Origin: Anaerolineae bacterium
GTDB taxonomy: Bacteria; Chloroflexota; Anaerolineae; Aggregatilineales; JAFGMM01
Direction of reading: 5' to 3'
NCBI GenBank assembly: GCA_027494055.1
Contig: JAOSJO010000012.1
Location: 434,001-498,000 of the forward strand
Length of the DNA: 64,000 nucleotides
The position numbers were made by a program, and so were the translations under genes. The notes below the pieces were generated by a model. It saw nothing but the letters and a program-made list of their open reading frames with translations, had not been told where the DNA came from and searched no databases. Below, piece after piece: positions 18,543-28,729 of the stretch (the first letter of the stretch is position 1; every line of letters begins with the position of its first letter).

Positions 18543-19729
18543 GTGAAGAAGTTTACGCTCGTTACGTTGCTCCTGTCAGGTTTCCTGGCTGGCGCGCTTG
18601 TTACGTCTACCCTCGGCATTCCGCCGGCGCAGGTGGCGCAGGCACAAACCACACCGAGAGAGGTGCGGTTCTCGCCCGAAGCGCAGGCTCAAGAGGGCGG
18701 CGAGGTCATCGCGACGGTGGTCAGCGCCGCCAACCGGACAAACCTGCGCGCCACGCCATCGACTGCCGACGCGCCGATTCGGTTCGCGCTATGGGGCGAG
18801 CGATTCCTGGTGCGCGATGATGTCGAGCCGGTCGATGATGGCCGCTACCGGTGGCTGCCTATCATCGTGGATGGCGAGGATGGCTGGATCGCATCCAGCC
18901 TGGTGCTGGAGACGATCACAATCGAGGGCCGTCCTTTCACCACCGCCTGCCCAGTGGGTCAGGGTTTCTGGAAGAGACACCCCGCTGTGTGGCCCGTGCA
19001 GACAATGATCATCGGCGTAACCACCTACAGCCGGATAGAGTTGCTCGCGCTGTTCGACCTCCCGACGGAGGGCGATGCAAGCGTCAACCTGGCGCACCAG
19101 TTGGTCGCCGCCTGGCTGAACATCGAGAACGGCGTCGATGACGCGCCAATCGCTGAGGCGCTCGCGGAGGCCGAGGCGCTGCTTACTGGTTTTGAGGGCG
19201 CCCTGCCCTACGGCGTGGCTCCGTCATCTGACACAGGGCAGGCGATGGTCGCCGTGGCCGGCGTCCTTGAACAATTCAACACGCGCGCGCTCCTCCCCGA
19301 CTGCAACCCGGAGGCCGTCAATGTCACCATCAGGGGGCCGGTTACCCGGATTCAGGCGAATGTCATCACCATCTACAATATCGACATTGAGCTTGATCCC
19401 GACGACCTGATTTTGACCGTCGTCAGAATCGGCGACGTCATCGATGTGACCGGTGACCTGACGGACAGAGGCGGTGTGTTCATTGTCGTCCGGGTTGTCA
19501 TCTTTGTCTTCCTCAGCGTCGAGGTGTACTACAACGCCGAATTCACCCTGATCTGGCGCGACAGAGGGGGTGTTTCAACGCACCGCCGCCCTGGGCGGCG
19601 GCCCATGGATGGCGCGCGCGCTGCGGCGGTAGCTGGGGCGGCAGCGGCACCGGCGGCGGCAGCGGGAGTGGCAGTGGCGGCGGCAGTGGGAGTGGCAGCG
19701 GCAGTGGGAGTGGCAGCGGGAGCCGGTAG
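18543..19729 (+). CDS. Secreted SH3-like / DUF5666-like protein with GS-rich tail
   Basis: About 395 residues. Signal peptide MKKFTLVTLLLSGFLAGALV. Residues 55-110 resemble an SH3b domain (ANRTNLRATPSTADAP, then ERFLVRDD and GEDGWIASSLV). Next is a segment seen in many Chloroflexota secreted proteins (GFWKRHPAVWPV, YSRIELLALFDLP, NLAHQLVAAWLNI), then a beta-barrel region resembling DUF5666 (VTIRGPVTRIQANVITIYNI). A shift in the G run at 19564-19569 must be repaired. The correct frame then reads CFNAPPPWAAAHGWRARCGG followed by an almost pure Gly-Ser tail and stop TAG at 19727-19729. Uncorrected, it runs on as an Ala-Val repeat for 90 more residues. Probably a cell-surface protein; ligand unknown. 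Confidence 0.75.
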
Positions 19730-19745
19730 CCCGGCGCAAGTACCT

Positions 19746-19769
19746 CCCTCGCCCCCTGGCGGGCGAGGG
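19746..19769. terminator. Hairpin after the SH3 gene
   Basis: CCCTCGCCC and GGGCGAGGG form a perfect nine-base stem with a six-base loop, 17 bases after the stop. It has the position of a terminator but lacks a T run, so it may act only as an RNA end protector or be a dispersed palindrome. Confidence 0.45.
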
Positions 19770-19817
19770 TTGTCCACATCGCGGTGTGACGCCGCAAAAG
19801 GACGAGAAATATCAGGA

Positions 19818-19840
19818 GGGGCGAACCGGCGGTTCGCCCC
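19818..19840. repeat. GGGGCGAACCG palindrome
   Basis: GGGGCGAACCG-G-CGGTTCGCCCC, a perfect 11-base-arm palindrome in the gap between the SH3 and TPR genes. It shares its core exactly with the palindrome at 11798-11816. Confidence 0.75.
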
Positions 19841-19995
19841 AATTTCGTGTCCGCCCTCCCCATCCCCTGGCGCACAGAGGCCATTGCGGACCTGCGAAGT
19901 CATCGCGCAGGCGGCGCAATGCCCCGCCGCTTGTCCGTTACCGGCCTTCTTTAGTAGAATGGCTGTTGCGGAGGAAGTCGTAGGGAGCGAGTGCC

Positions 19996-21216
19996 ATGAG
20001 CGATGAACAAAAGTCAAGAGCGATGCTCAAAGAAGGCATCGCGGCAGCGCGCGCCAAACAGAACGACGTTGCGCGCTCCAGGCTGCTGCAGGCGGCGCGG
20101 CTGAACCCCAACGACCCCGAAGTGTGGTTCTGGCTGGGGCTGCTGATTGACGATCCCGAAAAGCAGCTCAAGTGCATGGAGCGCGTTCTGGAACTCAAGC
20201 CCGACCACGCCCGCGCGCGCGAGGCCATCAAGACGTTGCGCCCCACGCAGCCGGAGCGGGCCGCTGCGCCTGTCGGCGTGCCCGATTCCGAACTGACGCC
20301 GCCCTCGACGCCGACGCCCCCGTCAACCCCGGTGGAACCGGCGCGCAGCCCCTGGCATGACCTGCCGCCCAGCGAGGTCGCCGACGCGATACGGGGCGGG
20401 CCGGGCGATACGCTGATTCTGGAAGCGCTGCAAGATGACGCGCCGTTCCCCGGTGAGGAAGCGGGCGCGCTCACGGGCGCGCTGCGCGACGCCAACCGCA
20501 TCGACGCCGGGACCCCGACGCCGGCACTCGGCACGGACCTGGACGACATCCCGTCGCTGGTGGAAGAAACCATCGTGGCAACACCGCTAACGCAGCGCCC
20601 GCCAGGGCTGCTTGCGGCATGGCGCGCCGCGCTCGTCTTCGACGGCCCGCGCAGCTACGAGGCGTTTCGCGGTCGCGCCGACCCCGTTGTGGCCGCGCTG
20701 CTGATGGGCTTCGCCATCGCGCTGGCGCTGCTCGCGCCCACAGTGGTCATGCTCTTCGACCTGCTCGGCGTGATCGAGGCCGGCGAGCTGCTCCGGGCGC
20801 TTGGCGAGGGGTTCGTGCGCGCCCTGGTCACGGCGGTGCAGACCGTCGTCGCGCTCTTTGTCGCCTCCTGGGTCGCGGCCTACATCGGGCGCAACCGGTT
20901 CGGGAGCGGCGTGGGGACCGTCGAGCACTTCAGCCTCAGCGGGCTGTTCTACGCGCCGATGTCGCTGCTGTTCGTCGCGCTCAGCCTTCTGATGACGCTC
21001 GCCACGCGGCTTATCGGCGCACCGGCGGAGACGGCGGTCGCCTACACCGGGTTCGCGTTCGTCGTTTACCTGCTGGGGCAGTTCGTGTACAGCAACGCCG
21101 TCATCCACCGCGTGCGCACCTGGCCGGCCGTCGTCATCTCGACGGCGGCGCTGCTCGTGGCCGGGCTGGTATTTGTGTGGCTGCTGCCCATCACGACGCC
21201 GCTGCTTGCCCCGTAA
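19996..21216 (+). CDS. TPR-containing membrane protein
   Basis: 406 residues, intact. The N-terminal 85 residues hold two tetratricopeptide repeats (AREAIKTL closes the second; ARLNPNDPEVWFWLGLLIDD is typical). A Pro/Thr-rich linker follows to about residue 200, then five or six hydrophobic spans (about 230-400) resembling a Yip1-type membrane region. The cytoplasmic TPRs probably bind a partner near the membrane. No enzyme motif is visible. It is transcribed alone, 21 bases after a plausible GGGAG. The next gene, fabI, has its own -10 and is probably independent. Confidence 0.7.
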   Translation: MSDEQKSRAMLKEGIAAARAKQNDVARSRLLQAARLNPNDPEVWFWLGLLIDDPEKQLKCMERVLELKPDHARAREAIKTLRPTQPERAAAPVGVPDSELTPPSTPTPPSTPVEPARSPWHDLPPSEVADAIRGGPGDTLILEALQDDAPFPGEEAGALTGALRDANRIDAGTPTPALGTDLDDIPSLVEETIVATPLTQRPPGLLAAWRAALVFDGPRSYEAFRGRADPVVAALLMGFAIALALLAPTVVMLFDLLGVIEAGELLRALGEGFVRALVTAVQTVVALFVASWVAAYIGRNRFGSGVGTVEHFSLSGLFYAPMSLLFVALSLLMTLATRLIGAPAETAVAYTGFAFVVYLLGQFVYSNAVIHRVRTWPAVVISTAALLVAGLVFVWLLPITTPLLAP

Positions 21217-21305
21217 AGCACTTTCCGGCTTTCCGCTTTGGCGTTCGACGTGTCCTTTCTCACGCAGATGGGTTTTACCTTGTAGGCATCCGGACCAGGG
21301 TCATC

Positions 21306-21311
21306 TATAAT
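21306..21311 (+). promoter_or_regulatory. -10 box of fabI promoter
   Basis: TATAAT 43 bases before the fabI ATG. A TTGTAG at 21280 lies 20 bases upstream, too far for a strong -35. The position and perfect hexamer make this the likely fabI promoter. Confidence 0.55.
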
Positions 21312-21353
21312 CTTTAGCCTGGATCCAACGAAACCCAACGGGAGGGCACAATC

Positions 21354-22173
21354 ATGGGCTTGATGGACGGCAAGGTCGTGCTGATTTTTGGCGTGGCGAA
21401 CAAGAATTCCATCGCCTGGGGGATCGCGCAGCGGCTCCACGCGGAGGGCGCGGAACTGGCTTTCAGTTACGCCATCCCAGAGCTTGAGCGGCGCGTGCGC
21501 CCGCTCGCCGAGTCGGTGAACGCGAAGTTCATCGAGATGTGCGACGTGAGCAAGGATGAGGACATCGCCCGGCTGTTCGCGAGTCTGAAGGCGACCTACA
21601 GCCGGCTCGACGGGCTGGTGCACGCGATTGGGTTTGCGCCGCGCGAGTCCCTGGAAGGCAAGTTCATCAACACGTCGCGCGAAAACTTTCGCACCACCCT
21701 TGACATCAGCGCGTACTCGCTGGTCGCGCTCGTGCGGGAGGCCGCCCCGTTGATGACCGACGGCGGCGCAATCATCACCATGACGTACTACGCGGCGGAG
21801 AAGGTGCTGCCGTTCTACAACGTGATGGCGGTCGCCAAGTCCGCGCTCGAATGCACAGCGCGCTACCTGGCCTACGACCTCGGCGCGCAGAACATCCGCG
21901 TCAACGCCATCTCCGGCGGGGCCAATCCGGACGCTGGCGGCGTCGGGCATCAAGGGCTTCCGCACCATGCACCGGTATGCGCGCGAGATCGCGCCGATCC
22001 GCCGCGACCTCACCACCGACGATATTGGCAATACGGCGCTGTGGCTGATGAGCGACCTGGGCAGCGCCGTCACTGGCGAGACGATCTACGTGGACCTCGG
22101 CTACCACATGCTCGGCCTCACCGTGCCAGAGAGCATGATGCCCGACCAATTGCGCGCCGATGACGCGGAATAG
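21354..22173 (+). CDS. fabI: Enoyl-[acyl-carrier-protein] reductase (frameshifted)
   Basis: Catalyses the NADH-dependent last step of fatty-acid elongation. The N-terminal part begins [20 protein letters not shown], the FabI nucleotide-binding motif. The catalytic Tyr-x6-Lys is in [14 protein letters not shown] one-base surplus near 21914 shifts the frame at the conserved ISAGPI region; the remainder continues [20 protein letters not shown] and ends with [14 protein letters not shown]. About 272 residues once repaired, normal for FabI. GGGAGG lies ten bases before ATG 21354. It is upstream of xseA with 43 bases between; the two may share a transcript but have no functional link. Confidence 0.93.
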
Positions 22174-22216
22174 GGCCGCCTGAGCCGCCGGCAGCTGGCA
22201 AGAGGGGTGGAATGCC

Positions 22217-23456
22217 TTGTCGCAACTGAGTCTGTTCGGCGAGTCGCACGAGCCGTGGACCGTATCGGCGGTCACGCGCCACATCCGCCAGACGCTGGAG
22301 ATGGACTGGCGGCTCCAGGACCTGTGGATTGAGGGCGAGGTCTCGAACCTGCGGCAGTACGGCAGCAAACACGTGTACTTCACACTCAAAGACGCCGAAG
22401 CACAGATCCGGTGCGTCATGTGGAACACGCACGCGGCGCGGCTCGCGCGCCTGCCCGACGACGGCGACCTAGTGCTGGCGCACGGGAAGGTCGGCGTGTA
22501 CGAGGCGCGCGGGGAGTACCAGCTCTACTGCGACGACATCCGGCCGGCAGGCCTGGGCGACCTGTACCTCCAGTTCGAGCGGCTGAAGGCGCAGCTTGAA
22601 GCCGAGGGGCTGTTCGCGCCTGAACGCAAGCGCCCGCTGCCCGCCTACCCCCGGCAGATCGGCATCGTGACCTCGCCGCAGGCGGCGGCGTTTCAGGACA
22701 TTCAGAACGTGCTCCGCAGGCGCTGGCCGGCGGTCGAGGTGATCCTCAGCCCGACGCAGGTGCAGGGCGCGGACGCGCCGCCGCAGATCGTCGCCGCGCT
22801 GGAGGCGCTCAATGCGCACACAACGGTCGATGTCATCATCGTGGCGCGCGGCGGCGGCTCGGCGAGGACCTGTGGTGCTTCAACGACGCGCGCGTGGTCC
22901 GGGCGGTGGCGGCAGGCCGCATCCCGGTGGTGAGCGGCGTCGGCCACGAGACCGACACCACCCTCACCGACTTCGCCGCCGACGTGCGCGCGCCCACGCC
23001 CTCCGCAGCGGCGGAGGTGGCGACGCCCGACCGGGGGGAGTACCTGGATACGCTGGCTGCGCTGGTCGGGCGGCTTGACCGCGCGATGCTGCACGCGCTG
23101 GACCAGCGCCGCCGGGCCGTCGCCGGGCTGGCGACCACGCTGCGCTACGTCTCGCCGGAGGCCACGGTGCGCAACGCCCGGCAGCGCGTCGATGACCTGC
23201 TGGCGCGGGCGGCGCGGCAGGCGCGCGCCGACCTGGCGCTGCGGCGCGCCCGGCTGGCGGGGGTGCGCGCCCGGCTGGAGGCCGTCAGCCCGCTGGCGAC
23301 GCTCGCGCGCGGCTACGCGGTGGCGACGCGCGACGGCCAGGTGCTCACCGACGCGGGCGACGCGCCGCCGGGGACGGCGGTGGACGTGCGCCTGCACCGG
23401 GGGCCGCCTGCGCACGCGGGGTGGCGGAGTCACGAGGAGAAGAGGGCGATGAGTGA
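22217..23456 (+). CDS. xseA: Exodeoxyribonuclease VII large subunit (frameshifted)
   Basis: Large subunit of the single-strand-specific exonuclease VII. TTG start at 22217 with GGGGTGG six bases upstream gives SQLSLFGESHEPWTV. The OB-fold comes first (IEGEVSNLRQYGSKHVYFTL), then the nuclease domain with IGIVTSPQAAAFQDI. A shift near 22862 falls inside the key GGGSAEDLW; the frame resumes FNDARVVRAVAAGRIPVVSG with GHETDTTLTDFAAD. A long coiled-coil region and the LARGYAVATRDGQVL motif follow. A second shift near 23415 is needed for the usual C-terminus; the stop at 23454-23456 then overlaps xseB. About 410 residues, normal. Confidence 0.92.
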
Positions 23457-23662
23457 CACGGATGAGATGGGCTTTGAGCAGGCGCTCGCACGGCTGGAGC
23501 ACGCCGTCGCGCGGCTGGAAGAGGGCGGGCTGACGCTTGACGAGTCGCTGGCGCTGTTCGCCGAGGCGCGCGGAGCTGGCGGCGTTCTGCGAGGAACGCC
23601 TGGAGGCGGCGGAGCTTCGCGTGCAGCAGTTGACCGGGTCTGGCGACGTGGAGCCGCTGTGA
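23449..23662 (+). CDS. xseB: Exodeoxyribonuclease VII small subunit (frameshifted)
   Basis: About 71 residues. Begins MSDTDEMGFEQALARLEHAV and continues LEEGGLTLDESLALFAEA, the diagnostic XseB sequence. A shift near 23570 must be repaired; the frame then reads RELAAFCEERLEAAELRVQQ and stops at 23660-23662. As literally translated the protein is wrong beyond residue 42. The ATG overlaps the end of xseA, as is common for this pair, and GAGGAGAAG lies eight to ten bases upstream. Confidence 0.9.
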
Positions 23663-23703
23663 GTGCGGGCGAACGCGCTTCCTGACGCGACGGGCGGGCG
23701 GCG

Positions 23704-24805
23704 ATGACGCGGCTGCGCGACCTGGGCGTGACGCCGGGCCGGCTGCCGGCCGGCCCGCAGAATGCCATCACCGACGTGCCGGGCGTGCGCGTCGGGCACG
23801 TGACGCTGATCGCGGGGGATGGGCCGCTCAGGCCGGGGGGAGGGGCCGGTCCGCACTGGCGTGACGGCGATCCTCCCGCACGGCGGCAACCTCTTCCGTG
23901 AGAAGGTCCCCGCCGCCGTGCACACGATCAACGGCTATGGCAAGGTGGCCGGCTTCGAGCAGGTGCGCGAACTGGGCGCGCTGGAGACGCCGGTGCTGCT
24001 GACCAACACCCTCAACGTTGGCCTGTGCGCCGACGCCCTCGCCAGTTACATGCTCCGCGACAACCCCGACATTGGCGTGACCACGAGCAGCGTCAACCCC
24101 GTGGTGGGCGAGACGAACGACGGCTTCCTCAACGACCTCCAGGGCCGGCACGTGAAACCGGCGCACGTCTGGGAGGCCATCGCGCGCGCGTCGGGCGGCC
24201 CGGTCGCGGAGGGGAACGTCGGCGCGGGGACCGGGACGGTGTGCTTCGGCTTCAAGGGCGGGATCGGCACGGCCTCACGGCAGGGGTGGGAGGGGCGCTT
24301 CACGGTTGGGGCGCTGGTGCAGAGCAACTTCGGCAGCCGCGAGGACCTGACTGTGTTGGGCGTCCCTGTCGGTCAACACCTGCGCGACGACAACCTGCCG
24401 CAGACCGGCCCCGGCTCGATCATGATGGTGCTGGCGACCGACGCGCCGCTCGACGCGCGGCAGTTGGGCCGGCTGGCGGTGCGTGCCGCGTTCGGCCTGG
24501 CGCGCACGGGGTCGATCTGCGCGGGCGGGAGCGGCGATTTCGTGATCGCCTTCTCGATGGCGCACCGCATCCCGCACGAGGTGGAGGCGCCGGTCGAGAC
24601 GGGGGCGCGCTTCCACGACGCGGCGCTGACGCCGCTGTTCCGCGCGGTGATCGAGGCGGTGGAGGAGGCAATCCTCAACTCGCTGGTCGCGGCGGAGACG
24701 ATGGTCGGGCGGGACGGGAACACGGCGTATGCGATCCCGCTGGAAAGGCTGGCGGCGTTGCTGACGGACTACCGGCGGGTTGAGCAAGATACAAGCTGCA
24801 GATGA
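23704..24805 (+). CDS. P1 family (DmpA-type) peptidase (frameshifted)
   Basis: Members are self-cleaving N-terminal-nucleophile aminopeptidases. The N-terminal part begins MTRLRDLGVTPGRLPAGPQN and contains ITDVPGVRVGHVTL. A shift in a G run near 23838 breaks the frame; it resumes RTGVTAILPHGGNLF. Then come SVNPVVGETNDG, VGAGTGTVCFGFKGGIGT, and TGPGSIMMVLATDAPLD. The serine in GPGS is the probable nucleophile exposed by autocleavage at the Gly-Ser bond. About 367 residues is normal. It follows xseB by 41 bases. Substrate specificity cannot be deduced. Confidence 0.9.
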
Positions 24806-25218
24806 TCTGGCTGTTTGATCTGCTGAACTGATCGACTGCCACTTCTTCGCGGCGGCAGCGCGACCGGCAATTCGCTCAGGGGAATGGAGAATGGGGGAGA
24901 ACCACGAACAACCCGAATAATGCAAATGCCAGAAAATATAGAAGACCGACTCCGTGACAGTGTGACCTTCCAGAGAAAGAAGTGGAGCGCGCCATAAGTG
25001 ACGCATTGTTCAGGTGATCCATCCGCAGTGGAACCGCCCCTTATGTTGAGATTGGAATATCACTTCGTTTCAAACAATCCGCACTTTGAGGAAGATAAGA
25101 CCTAAGAGGTTAAGGGATTCAGAACTGACTTGAGGATTTTGCAACGTTGTAATTCTTGTTATCAGTCGTGGTTTACAATTCTTCTCAATTCCCAAACTCT
25201 CGCCTGCTGAGAAGCTGA
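24806..25218. other. Low-GC intergenic region, no gene seen
   Basis: 413 bases between the P1 peptidase and the end of murJ. G+C is visibly lower than in the surrounding genes. I found no open frame with family features, no tRNA and no clear terminator hairpin with a T run. It may be a decayed gene or an island of different origin; nothing in it is diagnostic. Confidence 0.5.
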
Positions 25219-26823
25219 TCACCGCCGCAGCCGCGCCAGCACCAGCCCCGGCACCGCCCGCGCCTCCGCCACGCCGAGCGCGTAAGTGATCGCCCAGAAC
25301 GCCACGCCCCCCAGCGCCATCGCTGCCGCCAGCGCCACGACCTCCGGCCAGCCGGCCAGGGCGCGCATCACCGCGTAGAGCAGCACGCCCATCGCGAGCG
25401 ACGCGAGCGCCACGCGCGCCGCGCTCCCCGCAACCTGGCGCTCCTCGGCGGCGAAGCCACCAAGCCGGCGGCGCAGCAACGCCCACAGCCCCGCCGCCTC
25501 CAGCGCGGTCGCGAGCGAGTTCGCCAGCGCCAGGCCGGCGGCGGGCGTGCGCGTGATGTCACCGGGGTCGCCGATGAACCGGATGAACGTCAGGCTGAAG
25601 GCCACGTTGAGCAGCATCGCCGCCCCACCGACCAGGACCGGCGTGCGCGTGTCTTCGAGCGCGTAGAAGGCGCGCGCCAGCACCTCGACCAGACAGTGGC
25701 CCACCAGCCCCAGGCCCCAGAAGACCAGCACCCAGGCCGTCGCGGCGGTGTCCTTCGGCGTCCAGTTGAGGCGTTCGTAGAGCACCGCCGTCACCGGCGT
25801 TGCCAGCAGCGCCAGCCCCACCGTCGCCGGCAGCGCCAGGTACAGCACGCTCCGCAGCGCGCCGCCGAGCGTGCCGCGGAAGGCCGCCATCGCGCCGGTG
25901 GCGTGGTGCGCCGAGAGCGTGGGGAAGACCGCCGTCGCGATGGACTGGGCGATGATAGCCTGCGGCATCAGCATCACCTGGAAGGAGAGCGTCAGCGCGG
26001 TGATGGCCGCCTCGCCCATCGTGCTCGCGAGCGCGGTGTTCACCCAGAAGTTGACCTGCACAATCGCCAGGCCGAGCACGCGCGGCCCCATCAGGCGCAG
26101 CACTTCCATCACGCCGGCGGTGCGCGGGTTGAGGAGGGGCCGGTAGCGCGGCGCGATGGCGCGCAGGCCGGGCAACTGCACCGCCATGTGCAGCGCCGCG
26201 CCGATCACCGTGCCCCACGCCAGGCCGTACACGCCCATCGACCCGGTGAGGAACAGCGCGCCGCCGATGATGCCGAGGTTGTACATGCTCGGCGCGAGCG
26301 CCGGCAGCAGGAAGTGCTGGTGCGCGTTGAGGATACCCATCAGCAGGCCGCTGACGCCGAAGATCACCACCGTGACAAGCATCACGCGCATCAGGTCGGC
26401 GGTGAGCGCCTGCTGCGCCGGCGGCTTGCCAGGCACGAGGATGGTCGCCGCGATCTGGGGCGCGAGCACGAACGCCAGAAGAGTCACGGCAATGCTGGCG
26501 ACAAGCAACAGGTTGATGACCGCGCTGGCGAGGTCCCACGCGCGCGTGTGCTCGTCGTTGTTGAGGAAGCGGCTGAACACGGGGATGAACGACGACCCCA
26601 GCGCGCCGCCCGCGACGAGCACGAACAGCGTTTCGGGGAGGCGCTGCGCGGCGAGGAAGGCGTCGAGTTCCGCGCCGCCGCCGAACGCCGCCGCAATGGC
26701 GGCGTTGCGCACCAATCCCAGCACGCGGCTGGCGACGAAAGCCAGCATCACGATGCCGGTGGCGCGCGCGATCTGGCGTCCGCTCAGCGCACCGCCGCGC
26801 GCGGAAGGCGTATCGGTCGTCAT
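25219..26823 (-). CDS. murJ: Lipid II flippase MurJ
   Basis: 534 residues, intact. Fourteen or so membrane spans in the MviN/MurJ pattern. Landmarks: GIVMLAFVASRVLGLVRNAA at the start, the essential-Arg region AQRLPETLFVLVAGGALGSS, SRFLNNDE, GILNAHQHFLLPALAP and ALEDTRTPV. It moves the peptidoglycan precursor lipid II across the membrane. The open frame extends to 26856, but ATG 26823 (MTTDTPSARG) is the more likely start, with a divergent promoter behind it. The lactate permease runs the other way from the same intergenic region. No other cell-wall gene is near. Confidence 0.93.
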   Translation of the reverse strand: MTTDTPSARGGALSGRQIARATGIVMLAFVASRVLGLVRNAAIAAAFGGGAELDAFLAAQRLPETLFVLVAGGALGSSFIPVFSRFLNNDEHTRAWDLASAVINLLLVASIAVTLLAFVLAPQIAATILVPGKPPAQQALTADLMRVMLVTVVIFGVSGLLMGILNAHQHFLLPALAPSMYNLGIIGGALFLTGSMGVYGLAWGTVIGAALHMAVQLPGLRAIAPRYRPLLNPRTAGVMEVLRLMGPRVLGLAIVQVNFWVNTALASTMGEAAITALTLSFQVMLMPQAIIAQSIATAVFPTLSAHHATGAMAAFRGTLGGALRSVLYLALPATVGLALLATPVTAVLYERLNWTPKDTAATAWVLVFWGLGLVGHCLVEVLARAFYALEDTRTPVLVGGAAMLLNVAFSLTFIRFIGDPGDITRTPAAGLALANSLATALEAAGLWALLRRRLGGFAAEERQVAGSAARVALASLAMGVLLYAVMRALAGWPEVVALAAAMALGGVAFWAITYALGVAEARAVPGLVLARLRR

Positions 26824-26903
26824 GGAAGGCGCGCGCACGCGCCTTTTGTGTCGCAACGTCGCAGCATAGGTCGCTCCTCGCAGCGTGCCGGATGCCGGCA
26901 GCC

Positions 26904-26909
26904 ATTATA
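26904..26909 (-). promoter_or_regulatory. -10 box of murJ promoter
   Basis: TATAAT on the minus strand about 80 bases before the murJ ATG. The -35 at standard spacing (TTCGCC) is weak. The only perfect hexamer in the divergent murJ/lctP gap. Confidence 0.5.
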
Positions 26910-27051
26910 CCGCCCCTTCGACCGGGCGAAACGCCGGGTTCTGGAAGCGGCAGGCGGCACGGAAAATTGCCAAAGCGCGCGTTTCGCTTTAGATTCGCTC
27001 CCTGTACGCCGCCCTGCACACTGCGGACCTCGCTTGAATCGAGGCGCCCTC

Positions 27052-28615
27052 ATGACCGCTCTGGACTGGATACTCGCCGCCGCGCCGTTGCTTGCGGTGT
27101 TGATTCTCATGGTTGGTTTTCGCTGGGGGGCGATCAAGGCCGGGCCGGTAGGCTGGCTGGTGGCGATCCTCGTCGCGGCGATGCGCTTCGGGGCCGGCGG
27201 CGACGTGCTGCTTTACGCGCAGGGGCGGGCGCTGCTCCTCACGCTCGACGTGCTCTACGTGGTGTGGGGCGCGATGCTCTTCTACCAGGTGACCGACCAG
27301 GCCGGCGCGCTGCGCGCGATCGGGCGCGACCTCCCGCGCCTCACCGCCGACCCGGTGATGCAGGCGCTGCTGCTGGCGTGGGTGTTTGCGTCGTTTCTGC
27401 AGGGCGTGGGCGGGTTCGGCGTGCCGGCGGCGGTCGCCGCCCCGGTGCTCCTGAGCCTGGGCGTGCCGCCGCTGCTGGCGGTGGTGATGCCGAGCCTGGG
27501 GCACGGCTGGGCGGTGACGTTCGGCTCGCTGGGGCTGTCGTTTCAGGCGCTGACCTCCGCAACCGGGCTGCCCGCCGAGGCGCTCGCGCCGTGGTCGGCG
27601 TTCCTGCTCGGCGTGATGCGTGTTCAGCGGCGCGGCAGTCGCGCAGGCGCGCGACGGGTTGCGCGGCCTCCGGCAGGGCCTGCCTGCCGTGCTGATTGTG
27701 GGCGCAATCATGGCGGTTGTGCTGTACATCGTCGGCAACTCCGACTTCTGGTCGCTGGGATCGACGGCAGCCGGGATCGCCGGGCTGGCGGCGGCGGTGG
27801 CGCTGACGCGCCTCCCGCGCTACCGCGCGCCGGCGAACAACGGGCACGGGGCCAACCCCGGCGGCATGGCGATTGGCTGGGCGCTGGCGTGCTACGCGAT
27901 GCTGCTGGTGGTGACGTTCGCCGTCAAGGGCGTGCCGGCCGTCAAGGCGGCGCTGGGCGGGGCCGTCCTGTCGGTCGGCTTCCCTGAGACGCAGACCGCG
28001 CTGGGGTGGGTCACGCCGGCCGGGCCGGGCCGGGAGATTGCCGTCTTCACGCACACCGGCGCGGTGCTGCTCTACGCCTCGGCGCTGACGTTTATCCTCT
28101 ACCACCGCAAGGGTTTCTACGGGGCCGGTGCGGCGCGGCGCGTGCTCGCCGGCACGTCGCGCGGCGCGCTGAAGGCGAGCGTCGGCATCCTCGCGCTGGT
28201 GGGCATGGCGATGGTAATGGAGACCTCCGGCATGACCAACATCCTCGCGCAGGGCCTCAGCCAGTCGGTCGGGCCGGTCGTTTACCCGGCGGTGGCGACG
28301 GCCATCGGCGCGCTCGGCGCGTTCATGACCGGCAGCAACACGAACTCGAACGTGGTGTTCGCCGGCCTGCAGATGCAGACCGCGCAACTCCTGGGCCTGA
28401 GCGCCGCGCTCGTGCTCGGCGTGCAGACGGCGGCGGGGGCAATCGGCTCGGTGCTCGCCCCGACCAAGCTCATCGTGGGCGCGAGCACCGGCGGCATGGC
28501 CGGCCGCGAGGGCGAGGTGCTGCGCGCCACGCTGATCGGCGGGGTGGCGCTCCTCGTCATCCTGGCGTTGATCGCCATCGCTGCCGTGTTGCTGAGCGGC
28601 GGCGCGCCCGTTTAG
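27052..28615 (+). CDS. lctP: L-lactate permease family transporter (frameshifted)
   Basis: About 520 residues with a dozen or more hydrophobic spans. The N-terminal half (MTALDWILAAAPLLAVLILM) contains FLQGVGGFGVPAAVAAPVLL and PSLGHGWAVTFGSLGLSF, typical of the LctP family. A shift near 27618 interrupts it; it resumes MFSGAAVAQARDGLRG. Toward the end are GALGAFMTGSNTNSNVVFAG and the closing KLIVGASTGGMAGREG. The family carries lactate or glycolate with protons. No lactate dehydrogenase gene is nearby. It is divergent from murJ. Confidence 0.9.
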
Positions 28616-28650
28616 GCACGGCACAGACAGGAAAGTTGGCCGCCTTCGGC

Positions 28651-28656
28651 TATAAT
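28651..28656 (+). promoter_or_regulatory. -10 box upstream of the DUF2961 gene
   Basis: TATAAT 74 bases before ATG 28730, in the short gap after the lactate permease. No convincing -35. It suggests that the DUF2961 gene has its own promoter. Confidence 0.5.
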
Positions 28657-28729
28657 CATCCCGGCAAAACGTGTTACGCCATTGCCATCACGCGCAGCGA
28701 CCGGCACAGATCCTGAACCTGGAGGAAAC

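Noticed and set aside
19640..19729. Possible CRISPR or tandem repeat array
   Set aside because: The repeats are six-base Gly-Ser codon pairs with no spacers; they encode a protein tail.
25696..27987. A 763-residue plus-strand frame across murJ into the lactate permease
   Set aside because: The first 450 residues are antisense to murJ and low complexity. Only the part from ATG 27052 is real, as the N-terminus of the permease.
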